Part shown: piece after piece, positions 1 to 10,516 of the stretch
Layout: every line of letters begins with the position of its first letter
Position numbering within the stretch: the stretch's first letter is position 1
Source of the DNA: Ascochyta rabiei
Lineage: Eukaryota; Ascomycota; Dothideomycetes; Pleosporales; Didymellaceae
Direction: 5' to 3'
Length of the DNA stretch: 64,000 nucleotides
Assembly (NCBI RefSeq): GCF_004011695.2
Contig: NC_082413.1
Coordinates: forward strand, 372,001 to 436,000
Program-made: the position numbers and the translations under genes
The notes under the pieces: model-generated
The model's database searches: none
What the model saw: the letters and a program-made list of their open reading frames with translations, nothing else
Told to the model about the DNA's origin: nothing

Positions 1-32
1 GAGTGGCCTTCACTTCACCACAATAGCCCCAC

Positions 33-2291
33 ATGACGAGGATAACCGGAACACTAGCAAACAGTGAGCCTCAGTTCCGTCTATCTGTGCGCAATTCATC
101 GATCTTGACGCTATCGCTATCGTTTCCGCCTTTCGATTTAAACTCAGTTGCAACCCCAACACATGCGCTTGTGGAGTCATTCAGCAAGCTCAGTATGCTC
201 TCACCTTCCATACCGAATCTCTCGACGGAGTCATCTCCCGGTAGCCCACCAGCCGATATGCACAGCAAAGTGCAAGCTGAGACACCACGACACAGCAGAA
301 CAAACACAATGAATAACGTCGTACGTGCTTTCAGCTCATCCAAGACGCTGCACCATGTGCTGGGCATGCGAGAATCAAAGCCTTTTGTTACGCCGCCAGA
401 AGTGCCGCGTCACTTGAGGGAACAGTTCGAAGCTGGCCTGCAACGCTATGAACAGCTTTTTGCGGCAGGTGTGTTTGCGGAAATCAAAACCGAGGGCGTT
501 CAGGCTATCAGATCGTTGCAGAAAAGCAAGGCTGGGTTAGCAGACATCCTGGAAGAAAAAGAGAGTCCAGCGCGCGAAACGACAGAGCGATCTGTGAGTT
601 CTGATATTGATCTCGGTTTGAAGATCAACATTCCTAAGTGGACCTCCGACAAGCAGGCTGTGGCTGTCGCCCAGTGGTACACGTTCTTCGACAGCGATAG
701 TGATGCCGCCCAAGACACTGCGAGCGAGCCAATAGAATACGAGTTCGATGTTGACGATCAAAACTTCTGGAGATATGGCTCAAGCGCTACCCTCGCTGCG
801 AGTGATGACTCCAGACCTGGGAGCTCGGCGAGCAGGAGCGAGCTTTCATCAGCACCAGCGCCTTCATTCCCCCCGCGAACAAGCTCGCTTTTCCCACAAA
901 AGACTGTCCACAGCAACCAGCGCGCATCAAACACATTGTTATGTCATGCCAGTAACAACAATCTTCCACCGGTGTTGCTCACTCAGCAAGCAAACAATTG
1001 TTATTCGAAGGAGAGAAGTGACAGTCTCGGATGCATTGACCTGTCACGCTCTGGAAGGACGGAATCACTGCCTCTTCTCTTCTCTTCTGAAGGTGTCGAG
1101 CAACGATCTGGGAGCCTCGAACAGACTTGGAGCAGCTCCGTACCTAGCGAGGATGGCAGCAATTTCGAGCCTTCTCACCATTCGCACCGTGCCAGTGTTC
1201 TGACCTTGGACTCGAAACCAGCATCACTATCTGTGCCGCAGATTACTGTGCAATTGACATCGCCAAAGAAGGCACAAATGTCGGGGAAACGTGCTCCCCC
1301 ATCAGACCAGAATGGTTTCGGCCCACGAGGCTCGCAGCGCGCTCGTCGTGATGATACCGTCGGCTTACCCACCCTTCCATCCTACGCTAGAGTATTGTGG
1401 AAATCCAGGTTCCCAGGAAACACCCATGCACTTCTGACGATCCTTCTTACGTGGTCACAAACAATGTGGTTGCTTCATCACCGACTACCGGACCCCAAGC
1501 TTTTCGCCATTCATCCAGCGTTCCCGTATTCAGTCTCCCCGCCGCTTGCGAGGCAGCTACTTTCAGTCAGTTTCTACGATACTAGTATCGAACCTCACAA
1601 AGAAGTGCGGTTTCTCGGTCCAGGTGATGTCGCAGAAATGTCGTACCACGAAGTTGACGTCTTCAACGATCCAGAGAGTCAACAAGATAATCAAGAGGAA
1701 GCCCAACCCAGCTTCCCCATAAATGCCATCAAGCAAACTCTCGGCCGAGCAGGTCCGGAAGGCACAAGGCACATGCGCTTCACAACCCCCCTCCAGCGAG
1801 CAAAAACAGGCTCAGGCCGCTGGTGCTATATCCTCCTCAAAGGCCACGAAACGCACTCCAGCGAGACACCACCACACATCGTACTAGCCTGGCACAACAG
1901 CGCCATAACAGCAACGAGCAACTGCCTCCACACCATCCACCCCGCCAATGCCCCGCCAGCAACCCCATCTCCACCCCCCAGCAAACTCAAGCGCTTCTCC
2001 TCGCTCCAGAACCTCGGCCCTGCGTTGAGAAAGCCGGCGCGGTTCAACTTCCACCAGACGCTCCGGTCAGCGAGCAGCAGTTCTGAACTCCCGCCTGTCG
2101 ACGCAGTTGCAGAGGTGCAGCCGCAAGGAAGTGTAACGCTGCAGCGCACGGTGCTGAAGCTGGAGAGAGCCGGGGGTGTGCCGTTGATCGAGGGGTATAG
2201 GGTCGATGTTGCGGCTTTCAGCGGGTGGTTGGATGCGTGTGGCAGGGGAAAGGGAAAAGTGATCATGTGGAGGGAGAGGGATGGGGGGTGA
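33..2291 (+). CDS. Unrecognised fungal protein, Ser/Pro-rich, 752 aa
   Basis: A single open frame from an ATG 32 bases inside the window to TGA. I do not recognise a named domain. The first 80 residues are Ser/Thr-rich. Residues about 120-180 look folded and helical (HLREQFEAGLQRYEQLF). A long low-complexity Ser/Pro stretch follows (about 255-440). A more hydrophobic block (about 450-530) and a C-terminal block (about 590-750, with RWCYILLKGHETH and a proline-rich loop) have the look of conserved sequence. There is no signal peptide or clear membrane helix. Because the ORF begins at the window edge, the true start may lie in an upstream exon. Confidence that it is a gene is high from ORF length; the function is unknown. 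Confidence 0.75.
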   Translation: MTRITGTLANSEPQFRLSVRNSSILTLSLSFPPFDLNSVATPTHALVESFSKLSMLSPSIPNLSTESSPGSPPADMHSKVQAETPRHSRTNTMNNVVRAFSSSKTLHHVLGMRESKPFVTPPEVPRHLREQFEAGLQRYEQLFAAGVFAEIKTEGVQAIRSLQKSKAGLADILEEKESPARETTERSVSSDIDLGLKINIPKWTSDKQAVAVAQWYTFFDSDSDAAQDTASEPIEYEFDVDDQNFWRYGSSATLAASDDSRPGSSASRSELSSAPAPSFPPRTSSLFPQKTVHSNQRASNTLLCHASNNNLPPVLLTQQANNCYSKERSDSLGCIDLSRSGRTESLPLLFSSEGVEQRSGSLEQTWSSSVPSEDGSNFEPSHHSHRASVLTLDSKPASLSVPQITVQLTSPKKAQMSGKRAPPSDQNGFGPRGSQRARRDDTVGLPTLPSYARVLWKSRFPGNTHALLTILLTWSQTMWLLHHRLPDPKLFAIHPAFPYSVSPPLARQLLSVSFYDTSIEPHKEVRFLGPGDVAEMSYHEVDVFNDPESQQDNQEEAQPSFPINAIKQTLGRAGPEGTRHMRFTTPLQRAKTGSGRWCYILLKGHETHSSETPPHIVLAWHNSAITATSNCLHTIHPANAPPATPSPPPSKLKRFSSLQNLGPALRKPARFNFHQTLRSASSSSELPPVDAVAEVQPQGSVTLQRTVLKLERAGGVPLIEGYRVDVAAFSGWLDACGRGKGKVIMWRERDGG

Positions 2292-2862
2292 AATCGCCCG
2301 TCTTCATGGGTTGTGTGGAGTGTTTTGACGCTGAAGAGTGGATTGGGGTTGCGCCGCGGGACACGCCTCCGCATCCGAGGTGAGGTTGGGAGCAGATTCG
2401 AGTGAAACTCTACACCTTGGTACCTTGGGTGCGTATGGAAACGGTGATGGGACGTCGTTGTGTGCAGAGAGGGAAGGCAGAGGAAGGAGTTACCCGTTTC
2501 AAAGCTTGACTTAGTCTTTGCATCAAAACAGACTTCTTGATCTATATTGTAGACTGTGCACCGCATCACTAGTGCTGCTGATGGACTGGTCTGTTGTTTG
2601 AGTTTCATCTTTTCCATTCAACTGACTGTAGTCTGGTTACACATCCATCCACTTTGTTTACCTCCTACGATCTGCCTCGCTCAGTGCGAAAGCTCTCGAC
2701 GCTATGCTATGCTTTGCGCTAGCACTCGCTATACCCGATAATGTACAAAAAGAAAAGCAAACCCAGAGATAAAAATATCGAAGCGAGAGGGAAGAGGGCA
2801 TACTAACGCCATTCGCCTCTGCATGCATGCAAAACGCTGCCAACTTGTTTTATGAGCAGCCT
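2292..2862. other. Intergenic region between convergent genes
   Basis: This is the 3' flank of two convergent genes. I see no conserved ORF, tRNA or repeat in it; it should hold both 3' UTRs. Confidence 0.6.
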
Positions 2863-5203
2863 CTACGCGACTACGCTCGGTCCTGGCGGTCCACCCTCGC
2901 TGCCGGTACCGGGCACGGGCGGTGCTACCGGCGAGGGGAGCAGTCTTGTGGGCATCTTGATAGGTGCGTCAGGAGATGATTTGATGCGATTCGGTAGCGA
3001 CTCGCCCTTGATCACCTTGAGGATCTCCTCCTTGTCCAGTGTCTCGTACTGAACGAGAGCCTCAGCCAGTCGGTCAAGCTCAGGGCGCTTCGAAACCAGC
3101 AAATCCCTTGCGCTCGACCTCGCCTCGTCAATCAAGCGTCGCACTTCGTTGTCGATGAGACGCTTGGTCTCCGGTGAGACCATCTCGTAGTTTGACTTGA
3201 AATCGACGTTGCCAAGTGTGTCTGAGAAACCGCACGCGGTGACCATGCTGTAGGCCAGCTGAGTGGCTTGCTGGATATCCCCAGAAGCACCGTCAGCCAC
3301 ATTGTCCGCGCCGAAAATGATCTCTTCGGCCATCTTTCCTCCCATGCAGACCTGTAATTGGCGGATATATTGTGAACGAGTGTGGTGGTGCTCCTCCTGA
3401 GGCAAGAAAAACGTGATACCGGCAGCGTGACCTCTGGGCAGGATGGTGGCCTTGTGGACATCGCTGTAACCCTTGGTAAAGATACCAACAAGAGCATGGC
3501 CACCCTCGTGGTAAGCAGTGTGGATCTTGTCCTGAAGAGGGACCGTGCGAGTCTTCTTCTCGGAACCCATAGTGATTTTGTCCTTGGCCCATTCGAGGTC
3601 GTTCAGCGAGACAAACTTGGACTGGAGCTTAGAAGCACGGATAGCTGCGGAGTTTGCAAGGTTTTCAAGTTCGGCACCAGAGAAGCCAGGTGTACCACGA
3701 GCAATTGTGGAGAGATCGATTTCAGGCGATAGTCGAATCTTCTTGGTGTGGTACTTTAGGATAGCAAGTCGGCCACCAACATCAGGGAGCTCAACCTGTA
3801 CGTGACGATCAAAACGGCCAGGGCGAAGCAAAGCCGAGTCGAGGAGTTCCGGGTGGTTGGTAGCAGCGATGAAGATAACACCTGTGCTCTGATCGAAGCC
3901 ATCAAGGTCATTGAGAAGCTGGTTCAAGGTTTGGCGGTGGTAGTTAGCGTCACGCGACTTGCGCTTTCCGCCTATAGCGTCGAGCTCATCGATGAAGACG
4001 ATAGCAGGAGCCTTGGCTCGAGCAGTAGTGAAGAGCTCGCGAACGCGTTTGGCACCAACACCAACGTAGACCTCATCAAACTCGGATCCAGACATGTAGA
4101 AGAACGGGACACCAGCCTCGCCAGCAACAGCACGAGCGAGCAGTGTCTTACCGGTACCAGGAGGGCCAATGAGCAAGACACCCTTGGGGAGCCTGCCGCC
4201 AAGCTTATTGTAACGCTCGGGATGCTTCAGGAAATCGACGACATCGAGGAGCTCCTCCTTTGCCTCGTCGCAACCGTGGACGTCGCTAAAACGAGTGTTC
4301 TGGTGCTCTGGACGAACCTCGGCGCTGGTGCCGCCACCAACCTTCTTTAAGACGCCGCTGGTCTCAACGAAGAGGGTGATCAAGATCAAGGAGACGTAAG
4401 CAGCCAGCGCAAAGCCAGCAAGCCATCTGACCCATTTGAAGATGACATTCCACATGGATTCCTCGACAACAACGTAGACAGGATCGCTCTTGACCCCGAC
4501 ACCACCGCGAGCCTTGCCAATCTGGCCTGCGCCCATGTTAGCACCTACGGCCTGGCTGACAGCCTGGATCTGCTGTGGCGTTAGGCCGTTGTTGGCTCCT
4601 TGTACGCTTCCGATAGCAGCAGACTGGCCAGTCTTCTCGAGCGCTTGGCGATAGAGACGGTCCGAGACGGCGTTTGTGGCGAATTGGCCAGTGTTGTAGC
4701 GATCGATGACGATTTGCGGCATGTTTGCGCGCATGACAGCTGAGTAGAAAGAAGCCTGAGAGGTTGCACTGTTGGGGTTGTTGTTGGCAGCCTCCTCCAG
4801 ACGAGCGAGCTGGTCCCGCGAAGGACCACCGAAGAGCGAGCGCTGCTGCGCCAAACCAAGGCCGACCATGCCGAATCTGGGTTGCTGACGAAGCTGCGAG
4901 AGAGGACCGTTGCGCGACAAAGACGAATACTGTCTTGCCATGTGCGACTTGATGGAAGCATTGCGGGCGAGCGGACTGTAGACGGAAGGTGGGATAGTGT
5001 GCATCTGTCTGGCACTGTCGACGGCAGATCTGCGCCCAAACGCCTGCCATGAGGGTCTCAGGGTAGCAGACATAGTGGGACGCAGTCCTGTGGCAGCGGC
5101 GACGAAGTTCTGCATGGACGGGTCAGCGGCCGTTCAATGACGCGATGTCGGAGATCGTGGCAAGTAGACTTACGTGAACCGCGAAGGGTGCGGTGGAAGC
5201 CAT
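2863..5203 (-). CDS. YME1: Mitochondrial i-AAA protease YME1 (FtsH family)
   Basis: ATP-dependent zinc metalloprotease of the mitochondrial inner membrane, facing the intermembrane space, that degrades unassembled inner-membrane proteins. Two exons: 5203-5174 (ten codons, [10 protein letters not shown]) and 5109-2863, joined across a 64-bp GTAAGT...GCAG intron in phase 0, giving 758 aa. The N-terminus is basic, as expected of a presequence. One membrane helix lies near residues 233-253. The AAA domain has Walker A GPPGTGKT near 323 and Walker [10 protein letters not shown] near 380. The peptidase motif near 545 reads HEGGH, which keeps the HExxH zinc ligands; the Gly where Ala is usual is a harmless-looking variant. 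The single membrane span and the N-terminal domain between presequence and helix favour i-AAA (Yme1) over m-AAA (Yta10/Yta12), which have two spans. Divergent from the RraA-like gene. Confidence 0.95.
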
Positions 5204-5862
5204 GTTGAACTGTATTGGGCGGCAGAGGCCGCGGTTTTATTCTTGGAAGACCAGACTATGGGGAAGAAGAAGACGAAGAATGAAGGCGCATCGGTCTGGG
5301 AGACGTCGCGACAATGTCGCTAGTGTATGGTAGAAGACGGCGGAACATTGCGTCGAAGCGTTCCGCCGATCGAACCCTGGGTCTGGCGTGTGGCGTAGCG
5401 GCTCCACGTGACAGCTGCCAACTGAGTCTCACGCACCCCAAATGGAAGAAGGACCGTCCTTGAACCACGGGTCTCAGCACAAGATGAAAGCCGTGGCTCT
5501 TGCAACTGCACCGTATAGCTGTAATCAGATTCATGGCTGCAGTCTGAAAAGAAGCAGGCACTTGAGCTAACTTCGAAACTCACTGCAGCATTGAAGAACA
5601 GTTTCACCACTGTACAAAGACTTCCTAAGTTCGAGCGTTGATATTGGGCCTACCACAACGCAACAGAACTGAATGTCCTCTGCGACCAAAGGCGTACACA
5701 AAGCTTCTCCTGCACGTCGAGTACGGTGTTGAGAGCTTGCAGTCCACAAACACCTCGGCCTGGCCTGGCGGGGTCATGATAAGCACTGCACATCTGGTCT
5801 CAGCACGGCGCTGTACCTGATCAAACTCCCTACAACCACAACCAAATCCCAGAGGCTTATCA
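5204..5862. promoter_or_regulatory. Shared promoter region between YME1 and the RraA-like gene
   Basis: 659 bp between two divergent ATGs, so it should carry both promoters and 5' UTRs. The small ORFs inside are short, overlap on both strands and resemble nothing. No specific factor site could be assigned by eye. Confidence 0.45.
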
Positions 5863-6671
5863 ATGGCTTCGCCCAGGTGGAAAGAGCTTTACAAGTACGC
5901 AGCGTGCGATGTGAGTTACAGTGCAGCACCTTATAGTTCCATGCTGAGTTCAGCTAGCTCGCTGATGGCCTGCTCAAGCTCGACGTCCCAGGCGCTGGCT
6001 TTCTTGCTAATATACGTACGATTCACTCTGTGGGAGTGAGGTTGTGCTGATGATATGCAACAGAGCCGATGCCTCACACCGCAAATGTATCCAAGCCAGA
6101 GCTGAAGAAAGTCCTCGCGCCTGCATCGACGTTTCTCATGGCTCCCAAAGCCACCAAATCGTTTCCTAGCACTGCTACGTTGCCTACGAATGCGCCAGCT
6201 TCGAACCTGCCAGATTCAAGACCATACGCTGACTATGCGGAGGTCGGCACCATTGTTGTTATCAGTCAACCACCGGGCCAGTCCTGCGCAGTGGTAGGAG
6301 GCATTATGGCAGCGCGCATGAAGCACCTTGGCGCGCATGGCATAGTAGTCGATGGCAGAGTGCGAGATCTGGTTGCGCTGAATGAGACGCAGCTGCCAAT
6401 CTGGTCGAACGGAACGTCGATCATCGGCGCGGGAGCAGAGACAAAGTTCCATGCACACAACGTGCCTGTTCATATTGGCCAGACGACTGTCGAGGCCGGC
6501 GACATCGTCATGATCGATCCGTTCGAGAACGGTGTGGTCGCCGTGCCGCAGGGTAAGGTTGACGAGCTGCTTGAGCTGCTACCAAAACTCGTGGGCGCGG
6601 ATGACAAGGTGATTGCAGACGTAGAGGCGGGCGTAAGCGTTCAGGAAGCATTCAACAGACATCGTAGCTAG
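5863..6671 (+). CDS. RraA-like aldolase/decarboxylase family protein
   Basis: Member of the RraA / 4-hydroxy-4-methyl-2-oxoglutarate aldolase-like fold. Relatives cleave or decarboxylate 2-oxo acids using a divalent metal; the fungal substrate is not established. Three exons (5863-5910, 5958-6015, 6064-6671) with 47- and 48-bp introns give 237 aa. The small first exons are needed: they supply CD-LADGLLKLDVPGAGFLANI, which matches the usual family opening (CDISDAL.K...PGAGF), while the long last exon alone starts mid-domain. The substrate/metal loop GIVVDGRVRDL is present near residue 132. A late segment HIGQTTVEAGDIVMID matches the family pattern of a Gly-Asp pair. No targeting signal is evident. 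It is an orphan in its neighbourhood, so context gives no pathway. Confidence 0.88.
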
Positions 6672-6916
6672 CCGTAGCCGTACCAGCAACCACGAGGGTA
6701 ATTTTTTAACATCTTTCGAGTCCACAGTCAACCCATCAATGAGCGGTGCGCGAGGGGTCCAATGAGTTGCGGCTCGATTTGATGACATGTTCCTGGGCCT
6801 AGCGCCGCCAAGTCTCTGCGACATCCGGGCTTCAACTTCGACAGCTCCAAAACCTTCACCCGCCGTCTACATCACCACCGACCCGCTCGAGACTCAATCG
6901 TCGCCCCACCGTCACA

Positions 6917-7598
6917 ATGGGTATCACCGACTTTTTCTCCGACGTCTGGGAGACCTTCGCCCTCCCCTCGGCCGATGCCGAAGCTCCTCCCCAGGGTGGC
7001 ACATCCACCCAGACACCCGCGTCCGGCACCGACGAGGAGTCTAACGAGGAGGCCGAGGTGAACAAGCAGGATGCCAAGGAGCCCGAGGAGTCTGGCGAGC
7101 AGGGACACAGGCCCAGCGACGGCGGCGATGACGAGGAGGAGGCCGAGGATGAGGAGGAAGAGGAGGAGTACACAGACCCCAAGGAGGTTCTCGAGGAACG
7201 TGAGTAGCCCTCAAACCTCTGCGAGTGACGATTCAAGCGTCATTGGGCACTCAGAACGCATTGACGTTATCTGACACGCCATTGATCGTCGATGCAACAC
7301 ACACGAGGAGACCCCATTCGACGACCATGGGAAACTGAGCTGCAAGCAACTGACGCGTCGCCAGAATGCCGCAACTCCAAGGAGTGCCACGCCCCCAAGC
7401 ACCACTATGACGAGTGCGTCGAGCGTGTGACTGGCCAGATTGACAACGACGGCAAGGCCAGCGAGGACTGCGTAGAGGAGTGTATGTCATCACAGAAGAG
7501 ATGTGCCTGCACCGAAAAGCTAACATACATCAGTCTTCCACCTTGCTCACTGCGCAACCCAGTGCGCCGCCCCCAAGCTCTTCGCTCAGCTCAAGTAA
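6917..7598 (+). CDS. QCR6: Cytochrome bc1 complex subunit 6 (acidic hinge protein)
   Basis: Acidic peripheral subunit of respiratory complex III, sitting near cytochrome c1 on the intermembrane-space side. Three exons (6917-7199, 7365-7481, 7534-7598) with introns of 165 and 52 bp give 154 aa. The first exon encodes MGITDFFSDVW and a long Glu/Asp run. The second and third carry the cysteines of the hinge helical hairpin (QCRNSKECHAPKHHYDEC...DCVEE and FFHLAHCATQCAAPKLF), the pattern of UCRH proteins. No splice choice other than these donors keeps both Cys pairs in frame. Expected nuclear-encoded, constitutive respiratory gene. The acidic N-terminal tract is long, as in other fungal QCR6 proteins. 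Confidence 0.92.
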
Positions 7599-7938
7599 AC
7601 CCGACACACCTTGCTCACCTCGACCACTACCGCGCCGAATACATGACTCGATAGTTGGGAGAGGGCCATTGGATCGAAAGCAACGACAGGATACGCCAAG
7701 GATGACTGTAAATACCAGAGTCATGTTTAGAATAACACTGTACTATTTACCATGCCAAGCAATTTCACTACCTCAAACATCGTCTATCCGCTCGCAGAGG
7801 CTTTACGGTCGTCAAGAACGCTCCGTTGAAAACTTCATCACAAAGAATCCGCAATTTGCTAAATAAGGTAAACAACGAGAAGGGGAACAACTCTGTGTTG
7901 GATTACGCATCATCGTAATCCTCCGATAGTCTGCTCCC
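7599..7938. other. Intergenic region between convergent genes
   Basis: The 3' flanks of QCR6 and the transporter gene meet here. I see no further gene, repeat or RNA. Confidence 0.55.
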
Positions 7939-9563
7939 TTATCCCTCCACGACCTCTCCATCTCCTTCTCCATGCTCATCAACCTTCAGTCGCCCCTCAC
8001 CACTCGCCAATCCTAGTTTCTTGACACCTAGCATCAACGGCAGCGGCAAGACCACCATCCCCACGACTGCCTCAAAAACCAAAGCATTATACATATTGCC
8101 CGGCGGCCTATTGCCGCCCCCGGCCATTCTCCCCCCATCACTGACCTTGCCCAGATCCACCGGCCTCGCATCCTTCAACGCATCCATAATGAGCACGAAA
8201 CAAGCTCCAAAGAACTGTCCCCCAACCCAGCAAATCGTCGAGCTAACCTCCGGGCTTGCCGGAAAAGTGATTTCCACAAGGTACTCCAACGCAATGGGCA
8301 GCAGACTGAAGCTACTCGCGCCCAGCGCCGCACTCAACACATACGGCGCAACGATACTGCGTGTCTGGGGCGCCCATATCATGGCCAGATAGCTCAGAGC
8401 AACCAGCGGACACAGGATCTTGATGCCCAGCAGGTAGGCGTGTGTGCGGTCGAGAACGGGCGATATGACGGCTGCAACGACCAGACCGACGACGATGAGC
8501 ACTGCGCCGCAGATGCCTGCTTCGTCTTCGGAAAAGCCGTAGGGGTAGAGGATCTGGTTCAGCAGAGAGGAGAAGGCGTTGAAGAAGCCGACGTAGACGC
8601 TGAAGGTGAGGAAGACGATGTAGAAGGGTGGGGAACGCAGCATGACTTTGATTGACTGGAAGACCGGTGTCTTTGATAGACTGGAGGAGGCCGTTGGGGG
8701 CGTGGGTGGTGCTGCGGGGAGGAAGATGGAGGGGATGCAGGATACGGTTGTTGTTATGGAAATGACGAGGACGATCTTATCGATGGGGCCGAGGAAGGGG
8801 TTGATCAGTTGTGCAAGCTATGCGCTGTTAGCGTAGTCCAGATGATCTACAAAAAATGTAGGAGGTGAACTTACAGCACCACCAAACGGATTCGCCAGAC
8901 TCGCCAGCGCAGTTGCACCGACTCTTCCTCTCTCTGTGAACCACATATCCGAGTACCTCGTTGGTGCAGCAAGAACAAACGGCTGTGCAAGCCCTGTCAG
9001 GATCTGACCGAACATGACAACGCCAAAGATGCCACCGGAGGCGCGCGTCCCTGCATAGCGGATCCAGTTGCCAACTAACAGTAGGCCGGAAGCCCACAAG
9101 ATACTCTCCTTTGGGCTGCGGTGGAGTGTCCAGATAACGAGAGGACACGCAACAACGAAGGAGAACAGGAAGCCGGTTGAGAGCCAGTTGATTGCTGTTT
9201 CAGAGACCTCGAAATACGTCGCTGCTGACGTTGATACGGGAGCAAAGGTTAGCCACTAGTGGCTGTCAGCATACATTCGTCTTCAGGATATATGATTACT
9301 CGACTCACATCCCAGCTGACAACAATGTTTAACAATACAAGCTGCCCAAGCCCCAGCCATCTCCTCTTGTACACTTTGAAGTGCGTGTGGCTGTACGTCT
9401 GCTTCGGCTTAGGCCGCCTTCTTGTAGAGTCTACGCGCGGTTCTGTCTCTCCATCTCTTGCATGTGACGATGAGCCCTGAGCGGTCCCGTAGACATTCTC
9501 CTCAATTTGAACTGCGTTTTTGGTCGTGCTTCCGCGGCTTTCCACGGGCACGATATCGCTCAT
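7939..9563 (-). CDS. Major facilitator transporter, FLVCR-like
   Basis: Predicted polytopic membrane transporter of the major facilitator superfamily, closest by eye to the FLVCR (heme/choline exporter) group. Exons 9563-9309, 9255-8875 and 8817-7939 (introns of 53 and 57 bp, both phase 0) give 504 aa. The cytosolic N-terminus ends in [28 protein letters not shown], the family's first helix followed by the characteristic W..FAP. Helices four and five carry [17 protein letters not shown] and SLANPFGGA, both typical of FLVCR. The C-terminal half includes [21 protein letters not shown]. The ATG chosen (9563) is the first in frame; the longer frame upstream has only a TTG. The substrate in fungi is not known; heme, choline or an unrelated metabolite are all possible. 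Confidence 0.88.
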
Positions 9564-10516
9564 CTTAACCCAAGGTCCGTCTGCCTCCAACTAAGACTTT
9601 ACCAAACAGCGAACGAAAGAGTCCTGCGTCAAAAGGAGCACTCCGCAGCTGTGGTACTCAAATGTGGCTTTGGGATATATCGAAGCTCCAGTTTGTGTTC
9701 GTTCCAAGCTCTTTCTGTGACGTCGAACGGCGAAACTCTACACGACCTAAAGCAAGGCCACAAGTTCAGCACAACACAATTCGTGATTTTGTAGGACGAT
9801 AGAGATTCTGACGATGCAAGGTCAATTGTCTGGCCTTGGTTATTGCATGTGCTCTGGACGCTGGTCAACAGATTAGCCGGGCCAAGAAAGGAAAGGGGCA
9901 GGTGCACGAACGGACCCGCTTTCTTGTTTCGCGCTAGGTGCGGTACTCGCATCCGCATCGATGCTTTCGACCCCAGCTTTTTCGAGAGGATTCGCTGCTT
10001 GTGACTGAGAACAGAGCAAGCCCTGATTGCGCAGGTCGCGTGCTGTACTGCTGATAAGGACCGCTATTCGAGACATCGGTAGTGTGGACACTGATTTGAA
10101 CATGACGGAAACGACGGCGGCGGCAAATTCAAAGTATCTATCTCGCTGAACCGACTCGTCGCTGCGTTGGTGAAGTAGATGCAGGTTGATTGAGTGAAGG
10201 CTCCATGAGTGACGTTGACAAAGTTGCAGCATTCGAAGCCATGTACGCCTATCATGTCAAGTCACAGCCGACTGAGAATCCGGCATGCCATGTTGGCCAA
10301 TCACGATTGCAGATGATTTCAGCTTTCTCGAAGGTGTGTGCGTCTGCCTTCACGTGGCATCTGAGGTATAGAGACATGCGGCTTCGGGCGCTGGTATCTG
10401 CTATCGGTTTAATAAGCTGGTCAACGAAAGCACACGCAGTTTTCTGGTGGATTACGCATTGCATTGGTACTGAGTCAACTCGATGACGACAACAGCGTGG
10501 TAGAAGTCAAAGATCC
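9564..10516. other. Intergenic region with no recognised gene
   Basis: 953 bp holding the promoter of the FLVCR-like gene on one side and the 3' flank of the carboxylesterase on the other. Several overlapping ORFs of 60-120 codons exist on both strands, but none has a recognisable motif or fungal intron structure. Confidence 0.5.

Noticed and set aside
2852..4350. Several plus-strand ORFs of 66-182 codons opposite YME1
   Set aside because: They overlap the protease exon completely and read as low-complexity shadows.
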